Source of the DNA: Pterois miles | Taxonomy: Eukaryota > Chordata > Actinopteri > Perciformes > Scorpaenidae | Assembly (NCBI GenBank): GCA_947000775.1 | Contig: CAMQGK010000552.1 | Coordinates: 1,596,501 to 1,660,500 of the forward strand | Reading direction: 5' to 3' | Length of the DNA stretch: 64,000 nt | Shown: positions 38,623-48,933 of the stretch, in pieces | How positions within the stretch are numbered: the stretch's first letter is position 1 | How the letters are laid out: every line of letters begins with the position of its first letter | Program-made: the position numbers and the translations under genes | The notes under the pieces: generated by a model | What the model saw: the letters and a program-made list of their open reading frames with translations, nothing else | What the model was told of the DNA's origin: nothing | Database searches by the model: none

Positions 38623-39897
38623 GCAAGTGTCGATCAAGAGAAATAGTCTGCTCGTGAAGTGTCTTTTTTTTTTTTAATTAAAACCTCAAAAGTTCATCAT
38701 TCAATATTTCAGATAAGAAAAGTATAACTTAAAGCTGGAGTAGGCAATTTATTTTAGAGGCTGTTTTTGGTTGAGATTCTCTTAATATTCAAACGCAATC
38801 AATAAATCAAATGCTCCGACCAACACAGTAAAAGAATCAGGTATCTCTCGATGTCACCGGACTATAATAAGACTGCCCAGTCATTTCATTTGGGCTATAT
38901 GAAGTAACTGGATGGTCTACCTACCTGCCTGTCTGCGCACTTCCCATCAGCTTATTGGATACGATGAGGACAACGATGTGCTCCTCTCCACAATGCTCTC
39001 TCATGCGCCTTAAAGTGATTATTTTCAATGTGAATACAAGTCAGAGTAAAGACATTTAGCTGTTTTTGATTGTGCTAGCTTAAGGAAACTTTACTGTTCA
39101 TGGAGTCATTTCATAACGTAACAAAAGGCGTCACTGCTTTGACTTGATAGACCGTTCTTCTACTTTATGAGATGGATAACAAGCATCCGACTGTAGTAAA
39201 ACTACAACTAATGATTAGTTTCATCGGCGCTGTTATTTTCTCTATTGGTCGATTAGTTATTTGGTCTATAAAATGTCAGAAAATGGTGAAAAATGTCGAT
39301 CAGCGTTTCCCAGTCCTCAAATGTCTTGTTTTGACCACAACTCAAAGATATTCAGTTTACTGTCATAGACGAGTAAAACGCAGAACAGAAAATATTCACA
39401 TTTAAGAAGCTGGAATCAAAGAATTTTTTTTTCTTAATTCTCAAACCGATCAGGTGATTATCAATATAGTTGATTCATTAAGAGTTGACAACTTAGTGAT
39501 TAGTTGTTGCAGCTTTTGACTGTAGAAGCCCCCACGATCCCTCAGGAAGCACAGAAAAGTTTCCTGCACAAAGTACAAGATTTAAATGTATTTTAGAGCC
39601 CCTCCACACATGAATGTGTATTATTTTATTCATATTAACACCACTCTTGTTTTGTGTTAATGCAAGCTTGAGTACCTTTTAGGTTTTAGGCATTTGGGTT
39701 TTGAACTTATCCACTTCCAGTGAATGAAAAGTTAACTTTTCAGTATGTGTACTGATATATACTGTATTTTGTGAAGAGAGAGGACTATCGGTAGGACTGC
39801 AGTGTGTGTCGGATGAGCACACACAAACAGCTCCGATCCTCTCTTAACCTCAAATCATAATAACAATAATTATCTTTCTGCGTTTTTCTCCCTCCAG
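38623..39897 (+). other. kdm4b: kdm4b GC-AG intron (1.3 kb)
   Basis: gcaagt donor, ctccctccag acceptor. Contains a well preserved hAT-like MITE (39197-39517). Confidence 0.85.
39197..39517. mobile_element. hAT-like MITE, copy 2, with 8-bp target duplication
   Basis: The 8-mer gactgtag flanks the element at 39189-39196 and 39518-39525, the duplication length expected for hAT. Ends aaaactacaacta and gttgttgcagctttt are imperfect inverted repeats. Body shared with 17692-18004. No transposase. Confidence 0.75.
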
Positions 39898-40074
39898 CCT
39901 CGGACAGCACCCAAAGGCCCGCCGAGTCTGAACCTGGGCCAGAAGGTGATCGGTCGCAACAGTGACAGCTGGTACTACCACTGCACCATCATCGGCATGG
40001 CAACGCAGACGTTCTACGAGGTCAACTTCGACGACGGCTCGTACTGTGACAACGTGCACCCAGAAAACATATTA
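39898..40074 (+). CDS. kdm4b: kdm4b exon N: Tudor domain, first part
   Basis: 177 nt, 59 codons, acceptor ctccctccag, donor gtgagt. Encodes LGQKVIGRNSDSWYYHCTII, then ATQTFYEVNFDDGSYCDNVH. In KDM4A the interdigitated double Tudor binds H3K4me3 and H4K20me2/3. The Phe of NFDDGS (KDM4A Phe932), one of three cage aromatics, is present. Confidence 0.96.
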
Positions 40075-40700
40075 GTGAGTGTTCTTGTTCTCAGTGCGTA
40101 GTTAGACACCTACCCATGTACAATTTATAGAAATAACTTCAACAAATATAATTATTTTTTTTTTAGAGCCAGGAAGAAATATCCTAGCAACGGTTATATA
40201 ATTCGTAGCTGGAGCGTGCAAATTAAAACATAATGACAAAATGTGAATTCAAATAAGCTTTAATGACTCACTGCCACATGTTACTGTACTGTTGCTGTAA
40301 TAACATGTTTACTTTTAAAGAAGAACTAAAAAAATGTGAAAGAACTGTATCAAGTAGCTTAATATTGTAAAATAATAAAACTCTAAGCTACTTTGTACAG
40401 TGTAAAAGCTGAAAGTCTTCATTGAACAACAGGGAAATCCTGCCAAACATTTTACTAATTGTTCATTATTGCGTATGTGGAAACTGTTTGTTAGTTGCCT
40501 CAGGTAAAGTTCTTGTAATATTCTTGGGAAATCAGGGGTTCATCAGCAGTTTAAAAGACAAATGTTGAGTAAAATGACACAGTGAAGTCTGTTAATTGTA
40601 ATTTTTCTGCCACTTTTCTCTCCGTCTTTTCCACATACCCTATTCCTCTCCATCTTCTTCCTCTTCGTCTACATCCTGTTTCTCCCCCTCCCTTCTTCAG
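40075..40700 (+). other. kdm4b: kdm4b intron (0.6 kb)
   Basis: gtgagt donor, acceptor ccttcttcag after a strong polypyrimidine tract. AT-rich with nothing else seen. Confidence 0.85.
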
Positions 40701-40820
40701 AGTCACGACTGCCTGCGTTCTGGTCCTCCTGAGGTGGGGGAGTTGATTGTGGTCAGCACGCCCGAGGGCCAGGTCGTCAACGCTTCCTTTGTCAAACAGC
40801 ACACCCACAAGTCGTACCAG
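40701..40820 (+). CDS. kdm4b: kdm4b exon O: Tudor domain, middle; cage residues changed
   Basis: 120 nt, 40 codons, donor gtgagg. Encodes SHDCLRSGPPEVGELIVV, then STPEGQVVNASFV and HKSYQ. Against KDM4A (QVKWPDGKLYGAKYF) and KDM4B (ELRWTDGNLYKAKF), as recalled, the cage Trp aligns with Thr (40758-40760) and the cage Tyr with Val (40776-40778). The Gly-Pro-Pro, Gly-Glu and Glu-Gly positions keep the alignment unambiguous. The frame and splice sites are intact, so this is a substitution in an otherwise normal exon. See findings. Confidence 0.94.
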
Positions 40821-40920
40821 GTGAGGAAACACACAGCGATATTAGCCTCGCTCTGACAGTCAGACCTGCTAAAATACGTGATGAGAACTCAGTCAGAGGT
40901 TAGAGAAACAAACAAAATGT

Positions 40921-41509
40921 AGGGCTGTCAAAGTTAACGTGATAATATGGCATTTACGTAAATTTGTTTTTAACGCCACTAATTTCTTTAACGCATTAAG
41001 GCAGCTTGTGATTTTTAGCTTATTGCTCAGAAGTAATTTTGTTGAGGAAAAACTGTCATGGCCATTTTCAAAGGGGTCCCTTGACCTCTGATCTCAAGAT
41101 ATGTGAATGATAATAGGTTCTGTGGGTACCCACGAGTCTCCCCTTTACAGACATGCCCACTTTATGATAATCACATGCAGTTTGGGGCAAGTCATAGTCA
41201 AGTCAGCACACTGACACACTGACAGCTGTTGTTGCCTGTTGGGCTGCAGTTTGCCATGTTATGATTTGAGCATATTTTATGCTAAATGCAGAACCTGTGA
41301 GGGTTTCTGGACAATATTTGTCATTATTTTATGTTGTTAATTGATTTCCAATAGTACATATATATATATTTTTTTTGCATAAATTAGCATGTTTGCCCAT
41401 TCCCATGTTAGAGTATTAAATACCTGACGAACCTCCCTTTTAAGTGTTGAACAAATAAAAACATGAGCGCTTAATCACGATTAAATATGTTGATTTATTT
41501 ACAGCCTTA
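40921..41509. mobile_element. hAT-like non-autonomous element
   Basis: Begins agggctgtcaaagttaac and ends acagcctta, worn inverted termini of the agggctgtcaa type. The body contains the blocks also found at 27110-27260. It is non-coding. No clear target duplication remains. Confidence 0.6.
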
Positions 41510-42689
41510 CTAAATACAGTTTTACTAAAATGTGGTACAGAACAAGCTGTTAGGTGAGCACTATGTGAGCAACAGCATCAGTTATATTCTTCTGCAGAGT
41601 AGCTTGAAGTGATTGAACCTGTGAACTTTCGGAAACAGGATGCTCTGACTTATTTCTTTGCCACCCTCTGGTTTGGTTCCCCGGTTCTGGTATTTATTGA
41701 TGTGTGAAAAGCTCGACTGGCCTCGTAGATTACGGTGAAGCATTTTGATACAGTATGGCATTAAAACATGAAGTAGGATTTAGCATCACTGATGCATGCT
41801 GGGGAATTTATGGGGAAAGTATGCAGAGTGCTTACAAAGTGGAAAATGCAGAATTGAAAAAGATGATTCTAGGACTGGTGTCAGGGGAAGCCATCTTGAA
41901 AGTCACTTGCATGCATAGATGCAGGAATGCATTAGCAGATGAGGTTAAGTGAGGTTGTTAATCTTAGATTTTTTTTTTTTGTGACGCTGGTTTTGTGAGC
42001 ACATCTGTGTTTTTCTGACACGCTCAGCCAACAGGGATAGTGTTTATGGAGGCTGCTTATAACCCAAACATCAGTCGTTGAACAAGCTATTGAACTCGTG
42101 CAGTCTCTCTTTCTGCATAAAAACATCAGTTAGATACTTTGATGTGCAAAATACTGAACCATCTGTCCAGAGTTTATTTGCATTCAGTATACAGGTGAGC
42201 TTAGAAGGACACGTTTTAGCTTTTTGTTCTTGCTTCCTCAGATGGCATATCTGTTAATGCACCACAAACTTTCTTGTTCCTCTTCAGAAAGTAAATGAGT
42301 GTCATATCTTTCTCTGCTGCCCTCTTGTCCCTGTGTAACCGGCTGGCTGCAGTACTGAGAGTGCTGTTAGAGACCAGGAGGACTGTTGCAATGAATTAAA
42401 AACGAGTCTCCAGCTGGTCACTGTGTCGGTGCCACAACCTGACCTTGTCCTTTTTTTTTATGTTTAAAATACTTAGCTGATGCTCTTGTCCGGTCAGTGA
42501 GCAGCTTCAGGGTTCAGTGCCACGGTCAAGGACATTTTGATGGTTGTTGATGGAACCTTTTGTATGTCTTAGATCCCATCTGTGACTTATTGCAAATTTG
42601 TATTTTTGCTCACTAAGCCACCTTTTTCTTCACTACCCACGGATGTGTCCTCTGCTCTGTGAACAATGTAGTTTCTTGTAGTAGCCTTT

Positions 42690-42890
42690 CAAATTTTTAC
42701 TGGCCACTTTTTAAAGGATTAAATAGCCTCGCTCCAAAGCATATCAATGATTTATGTGCCTGGACGGTCCTTTAGATCGGTGGATGCAGCTCCGCTGGTT
42801 GTTCCTAGATACCGGGTTGTGACCAAAGGTGACCGAGCCTTTGCTGTTAGAGCATCCCGACTGCGCAGACTATTGAAATCAGCAACACCA
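42690..42890 (+). mobile_element. LINE reverse-transcriptase C-terminal relic
   Basis: Translated on the + strand with frame changes it gives LNSLAPKHINDLC, followed in other frames by a worn SLRSSDAAPLV and RYRVVTKGDRAFAVRAS-like sequence. This matches the general form of the C-terminal tail of fish LINE polyproteins. Several breaks, not functional. Clade uncertain. Confidence 0.45.
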
Positions 42891-42983
42891 CTTCAGTAGC
42901 ATCATTTAAATCCCAACATTTTAAAATGTTTATTCATAGGAATGTTAATGAATATTTAAAATGTTGCTGGGTTTTATCAACCT

Positions 42984-42985
42984 AT

Positions 42986-43030
<45 letters not shown>

Positions 43031-43041
43031 ATATATATATA
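42984..43041. repeat. (TA)n microsatellite
   Basis: About 58 bp of TA with two short interruptions. Confidence 0.95.
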
Positions 43042-43253
43042 TTATTTAACCTCTGGCATTTTTGTTTTTTAGGATCCCTCTGTTTGTATTTAATTTTTTG
43101 TTGTTGTATTGTTTATTTTTCTGGAATGCACAGTGTAACCCTGTTTAAAGGTGGTGTTGATAACATTCAGCCACTAGATGTCCCATTCTCCCTCCCACGC
43201 TGCATTACTTTTACTTCAAAACAAGTCATTGCCAGGCACTTACTGTCAGTCTT

Positions 43254-43286
<33 letters not shown>

Positions 43287-43287
43287 A
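43254..43287. repeat. (TTG)n microsatellite, about 11 units
   Basis: Pure TTG trinucleotide run in a kdm4b intron. Confidence 0.95.
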
Positions 43288-43424
43288 CTAGTCATGCTGA
43301 TTGTATTTGGATATTACATTATTACTCTACCTCATGTGTGGCTAATTGTGCTCACTACTCTTGGGAGACAAAATATAATATAATTACAAAATATTAGTTT
43401 CTTAATCCAGTGTTATCTGCCCAG

Positions 43425-43517
43425 GTGGAGTTCCAGGACCAGAGTCAGCTGATACTAAAACACTCAGAGATCCATCAGCTGGACCAGGAACTGCCGAAGA
43501 GGGTCAGAGCCAGACTG
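43425..43517 (+). CDS. kdm4b: kdm4b exon P: end of Tudor domain (VEFQDQSQL...ELPKRVRARL)
   Basis: 93 nt, 31 codons, phase 0 both ends, donor gtgaga. Encodes VEFQDQSQLILKHSEIHQL, then DQELPKRVRARL, the conserved close of the KDM4 double Tudor (VEFEDGSQL...EELPKRVRSRL in human KDM4B). Gly of DGSQ is Gln here. Confidence 0.95.
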
Positions 43518-46145
43518 GTGAGAACATTACTGAAGTTCTGCTTTCTACTGTGCTCACATACCATACATGTTGTAATAATATACACGAAGATGACATTTAA
43601 TGTAGTAGATATTTGCCTTGGTTGACACAATAGATTTAAGAATCGGTTGCAGATGCAAACAGTAAGAGAGGGCATGTCAACAATAGCTTGTATTGTACAT
43701 TAAAAGGACACTAAAGTAGTAATAAAACTATTTATTCAAGAAAACCAAGGCTTTACAGCCCACAGAGAATAAAGGCATGTTTATTGGCCAGAATGTGTAG
43801 GTTGTTAGTTTGGTTAGAAAAAAGTGTACTGATACAGGATACTGCTGAAATGCCAGCAAAGCTCTCCATGAATATTTGTGCGAGAAGAGGGCTGAGTTGA
43901 CCTTTAAAACCCAAATCAATGTTGAAGGCACACAACAAATACCTGTATTAACTCTAATCTCGCAGAAAGTCATGCAGTCTGACATAAATGTGTATTATGC
44001 ACATTATTCAACCAAGCATCAAGTGCTTATTATTTCACTAGAGTTACAGCAGCACAGATGGTAACAACACGACCACACGCTCATTGTGTCATCTGTGTGG
44101 AATAGTGTTGCGCAGGTCAGGCAGGTTCAGGTGAGCCTAGAACAAATCTTGGGTTTGGGTGGGTGGTTTATAAAAATGACACAACCCCCCTCAAATACAC
44201 ACACCGTGCACCGTCCTTTGTCTTTGTCGTAACCATTGTGTTTCTATAATGCACAAAGTTGATGGTTTGTGGGACGGGCTCAGGTGGTTGATAAAGTCAT
44301 TTTTCTGCGTATTGAGCGGTGCATTTTCAACTAGAAAAGCACTCGGAGAGTGCAGACCTCCACCAAGCACCATAGTTTCCCCCCATATTGTAATTCCCCC
44401 CATATTGTAATTCACTCCAGAAAGAATTTTATATCAGTGGCAAACATAGAACATATATACAAGACACGACATAAAACTCACAATACATTAGGCCAAAATG
44501 TAAGAGTACCCCCATTTTTTTTGTTTTTGTTATAAAAATTGCTATAAAATCCACCATCTGGATCAGATCTGGATCAGCCTTTGGGATTTGATAGAAGTAC
44601 ACATTGTAAATCCCTGAGTCAAATTTCATGAGCTTTGGGCAACAATTACCAGAGATATTGAGAAACAATTTTTTGGGTCCCATTTACCCCAATGTTAACG
44701 AAAATTTCAAAGTGATCCAGAATCCAGGATTTCTTCCGGATCACCCCCAAAATTAAATCAGTTCTTCCTTTTCACATTGTCGACACACCCTGAAAATTTC
44801 ATCAAAATCCGTCCATAAGTTTTTGAGTTATCTTGAACACAGACAGATAAACAAACAAACAAACAGACAAACAAACAGACAGATAAACGCCGGCAAAAAC
44901 ATAACCTCCTTGGCGGAGGTAATTAGATTATTTCTGGGAATTTTCACTCATCAAACCAAAGACTTTCGTCTCCCAACTGTTGAGTCAGGACAAAAGAGTT
45001 GAACCATGTCTCCTGCCCTCACCATGTGTCGGTGGGCAGTGAGAAACATGACTCCAGTAAAGTTGAAAAGCAGCAGTTGGCCTCAGAAGATTTTATTGGA
45101 AGCCATTTTTAATTGGAAACAATTTAAACAAAACACGTTGTAAGGATGAAGTAGTTCAGTAACAAGGAGACTGGATTCACATAAGCATAGACTGTCAATT
45201 AGTTATTGTAGCTTGTGCCACGAAGAAACAAGGTGTTGACATATACCTAGTGTCTCACAAGAGTAAAAGTAAAAATACATAAGTTACTCCAACATTAAAT
45301 TAACAGTTACCTAGAATGTTGTATTGTACAAAACGTTAGCCTCACGCCTCTTCCTAACATACAGCGTGCGAGCAAACTCTGGCGAATAGAGTGAGAAAAC
45401 CTGTCCAGATGTAATATGAGTGATGTCACTAGAAATTACATAGAGTGGTATTGATTTCTGTTGGTTACTGTCAGTATTGATTTTGATGATTGTAAACAGG
45501 TTGGAGGTAGAGCAGTTGCGTTAAACGTTGCATGACTAAAGCTTGTTTTTCAAACAAGCGACATGTCAGTCAGCCCGGTCGGTGTGTCACAGAGCGGGTC
45601 AGGACATATTCACTGAGGAAAAACAGAAACAAAATCTGATGTTCGCCTGCACGCATCGCAACCTGTTAGGAAGAGCTGGAGACTTAATTATAATTTTTGC
45701 ATCATCACTGAGATAGATGCATAACCATCATTTTCTCATCTATAAAATCTAGGGTAATGCATTGTGGGATTGTTAGCAGAAAGTAGCTTACATCCCATGT
45801 ACGCTACTTCTTTTGTTCCCGTGTGGAATTTTTAAGGGCAGTATACAGTATACTGCATATCTTTTCACGTAATACAATGCAGACAGTAAATGTCGTGCAC
45901 TGTGCAATGATGTATAGTTTCGGACACAGTGAGAAACCTCTGATGATGCTACGTGTCCTCGGTTAAAGTCCTTTTATATTCTAAACGGACGTGTACATGG
46001 ACAACTGTGGACACCACGGATGTATGCGTAATACATCCTTTGATGAATTTGCGTCACGCGAACCCCAGCGTACACACGGATCGTAGCATGCTCGCAGACG
46101 CGGAAGGTGTAACTTCGGCTCAAGTCCGCACTTGTCTGTTTTCAG
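43518..46145 (+). other. kdm4b: kdm4b last intron (2.6 kb)
   Basis: gtgaga donor, tgttttcag acceptor. Contains MITE copy 2 (44330-44920). Around 45720-45950 there is a dispersed-repeat-like stretch. No further exon seen. Confidence 0.8.
44330..44920. mobile_element. Non-autonomous element (MITE-like), copy 2
   Basis: Near-identical over most of its length to 8571-9130 and in the same orientation. It has an intact right end cttggcggaggt facing cctccaccaag on the left, plus a short internal aacaaacagac repeat near 44850-44885. The high similarity of the two copies suggests recent activity of the family. Confidence 0.65.
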
Positions 46146-46589
46146 GCCATACCCGTACCACAGGAGGAGGTTTCATCAGCAGATGAAGCCCAAGCAGCCA
46201 AACGGCGCTGCCTGCCCTCAGGCTCAGCCCCACCCGCTGAACCCGCCATGGAGACAACCAATAAACCGGCCTTCTCCCTACCTACAGCCCCGGTGGCAGT
46301 GCCAGCAGCAGAGCATCACAGTATTCATACACTGCCGACCTCACAACCTCTATCCCAGCCCACCACTAGCCCACATGATGTCCCTGCCTCAACCAATGGT
46401 ATTCAGATGGACGCTGAGACCCCAATGGACACGAGCATCACCCTTACCGATGCTCTAACGGAGTCGAGCCTGGCTTCGGACCCCACGCTGACTCCGCAGA
46501 CGACCCCTTTTTCAGTCGATGTTTCCTACATGGAGAGCCTCCTCAATTCACATTTCACTCAGGACAGTAGCCCCAGACCCTTGTATTAA
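46146..46589 (+). CDS. kdm4b: kdm4b last coding exon Q: Ser/Thr/Pro-rich tail and stop
   Basis: 444 nt, 148 codons including TAA at 46587-46589. Acceptor tgttttcag. After AIPVPQEEVSSADEAQ comes AAKRRCLPSGSAPP, matching the AAKRPRVGTP element of human KDM4B and a likely nuclear localisation signal. It continues as a low-complexity Ser/Thr/Pro region rich in Met-Asp-Thr and Asp-Ala repeats, and ends VSYMESLLNSHF...PLY. The Tyr-x-x-x-Glu-Ser-Leu-Leu element resembles the KDM4B-specific C-terminus (YVAFVESLL), which supports kdm4b. The tail is longer than in human. Total residues from this window plus the roughly 207 missing ones come close to the length of human KDM4B (about 1,100). Confidence 0.94.
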   Translation, partial: AIPVPQEEVSSADEAQAAKRRCLPSGSAPPAEPAMETTNKPAFSLPTAPVAVPAAEHHSIHTLPTSQPLSQPTTSPHDVPASTNGIQMDAETPMDTSITLTDALTESSLASDPTLTPQTTPFSVDVSYMESLLNSHFTQDSSPRPLY

Positions 46590-46850
46590 AAACCGACTCC
46601 ACTATATTATTACTTGGCCAGTAGAGGCTGAGCCAATGTGAAGTAAGCTAATGGAGGAGGAGTCGACTGAGTGCTGTATTAATGGACAAAAACATTTCCT
46701 CCATCAGCTCTAAGAGTTCAGGGCTGGAGCGAAAAAGAAACACAAGCACTCTTTTAATGCATGTTACTTTTCTATTTTTTGAGTTAATGTATTTGCAGTG
46801 GTGCTTTAGCTTGCTCTGAAGCAGCAGCTAAAGATTTTTTTAATTTTTAA

Positions 46851-46883
46851 CATTATTATTATTATTATTATATTATTATTATT
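46851..46883. repeat. (ATT)n microsatellite in 3' UTR
   Basis: About 10 ATT units with one interruption. Confidence 0.93.
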
Positions 46884-48273
46884 TGTTGTTTTTTAGGACT
46901 TTTGGGGTTTTTCCGTTTTTGGTCAGCTGCTGTGCTTTTCTCCTCCATCTCAATATAAATACGTCTCTGGGTGGTTTCAACTCCATACCTCATTGCATTA
47001 ATTCTATGACGGCACGCTCATTACACATTTTCTTTTGTACAGGAAGCTAATTACTATGATGGCCTCGCAGCATTGAGGCCCCCGATGGACTTCTTCTTTT
47101 TTCTTTTTAAAATCAAATAACCAGCAACAAATTATCTATTTTTCAATCCAGCCACTCGTGGCTTTGAAATTGTTTAGTGGAACTAAAGTGTCACATTGTC
47201 CATCTGCAGGATATTTTCAGTAATGTGTTTTATTGTCAGTTTGCAAGAGTTAAACGGGGGGAATGGGGTAAACGATAATGTATTGTAGGGGGAACTCAGT
47301 ATTTAAATGTCTTAGTCAAATATTGAAATAATTATTTGTAATAGAAGAAACATGTTGAATGCAAACACTAGTAGAATTGTCTACAGGATGCATTGATTTT
47401 TTTGTGAAGATGTGTCACGGTAGTTAACAGATGAGACCTTTATGTATTGATATCATTCAAACTGTCATTTGGCAGCTCCACTTTTCGCACCCAAAACTGT
47501 CTCAGGGTTCCTACATGTGGAAAATGAATTTCGTTTTAACATCCAAGTCTTCACAGAGTTAAGGAAGTATAGAACAGACTGGAAAAAAAAAATCCTCAGT
47601 CGTAATTAGAACATGAATATCCTTTGCTTATAATGTCATATTGCTCCTGTTAATAGATTATCCGTGATGATGAATGATATCTTTGTTTGCTGTCACCTTT
47701 CTCCAATTAGCACATCAACTGGCCAAAACTATGAGGTAAATTTAAAGGATGAAAGTCTGGAAAATGTTTGATATTTGGAAAAAGGAAAATATGTATATGT
47801 AGGAACCCTAAAATCTGAAATATGTTGTATCAGTCTTGGTTTAAATTGTATGTATAAGTCAATAATGTATATTAATAATACTTGTTTTTTCTATTACTGT
47901 ATCCTTTTTATGTTAATTTTTTGAAATGGATTCACAAACTAGGCCGATCTAAAATATTGAGTTTATTTTTGACAGATTTTCACAGGCATATTACTCTGTT
48001 TGTACTGGTAAATACATGTTTCTTTTCCCAGATATGACCATTTTGTGCTTCAGAGGTGCTACAGAGACAATGAACTACTGATGGACTGAGTTTCCCAACA
48101 CTGTCAACTTGTACATACTGCAGGCCTTGTGTATTGTGAATCAGATTTGTAAATGTCGCACATATACCTTTCTTTTTCTTTCTGTTTTTTCTGTCACCAC
48201 AACTGAAATGTTGGGACACAAATGTGTTCATGTATCCAAATGATATCCATCAAGAAAATCTTATTTCATAGGG

Positions 48274-48279
48274 ATTAAA
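48274..48279 (+). terminator. Candidate polyadenylation signal ATTAAA
   Basis: Common variant signal, followed 25-40 nt later by a GT-rich stretch (gtgttttgtgtgttc), the usual downstream element. Position inferred from sequence only. Confidence 0.4.
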
Positions 48280-48300
48280 GAGGGTTGCTAGTCGCCAGCT

Positions 48301-48880
48301 CTTCTGTGTTTTGTGTGTTCAGCAGTCCAGAGATTCAAAGAGTAGTTTCTGGAAACTCAATTCTCAGTTGCTGATAAACTAAGGAATGTCTGGTTTTGGC
48401 TAATCCTGATTGGCCACAAAATTCAAAAACAAGAAAATATATTAAATAGATGGCTTCCTTCGTGGAGTATGACAAAATATTATTGGCTGTATAAAGTCAT
48501 AAAGCGCCATAGTAAAGTGTCGAGAAAAAGTCAGTATGTTGAAACAGTAATTAAAAAGTGCTGAATACTGGATTCTGAATGGTCAGTCACAGCATACTAT
48601 GTTGTACTGTTGTACTGTTATTTCTTTATAGCATGCCGTTACTATATACAGCAGACCGTTGCTATGGGCGGAGTTCTGATGTTGGACTCTGGACTGTTTT
48701 TGTGTCGAATTATTGATTACTTTAGTTTAGCAGGATAAAATGTACAGCTAGCAGGTCATTGTTGGGAAAGATTCCCCTTCAGGGTGATGACAGATCCCTC
48801 TACTTTGCACCAGCAACATCGCACTGTTGGGTTTTTTTTTTTTTCCCAATGACCGCTTGACATGGTAAACTGACTTTTTA
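48301..48880. other. Intergenic, no gene seen
   Basis: Unique-looking AT-rich sequence between the probable kdm4b 3' end and the satellite. Near 48590-48660 are short catactatg and tactgttgtact motifs that may be eroded satellite. Confidence 0.6.
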
Positions 48881-48933
48881 ATCACTTTTTTCAGCCTACT
48901 ATACTATGACTTTTTTTTTTGACATACTATTCT
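48881..48933 (-). repeat. Satellite remnant left of the LINE
   Basis: Carries ctactatactatgac, a poly-T run and gacatactattct, the same units as the left satellite arm beyond the LINE. The LINE therefore interrupts the satellite. Confidence 0.7.

Larger units (their letters stand above)
40821..43424 (+). other. kdm4b: kdm4b intron (2.6 kb)
   Basis: gtgagg donor, tctgcccag acceptor. Holds a hAT-like element (40921-41509), a LINE relic (about 42690-42890), a TA microsatellite (42984-43041) and a TTG repeat (43254-43287). Confidence 0.8.
46590..48300 (+). other. kdm4b: kdm4b 3' UTR (probable extent)
   Basis: No coding sequence follows the stop. It is AT-rich, with an ATT trinucleotide run at 46851-46883. 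No AATAAA was noticed close to the stop, and the best candidate signal is ATTAAA at 48274. The end is therefore inferred, and shorter isoforms are possible. Confidence 0.45.
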
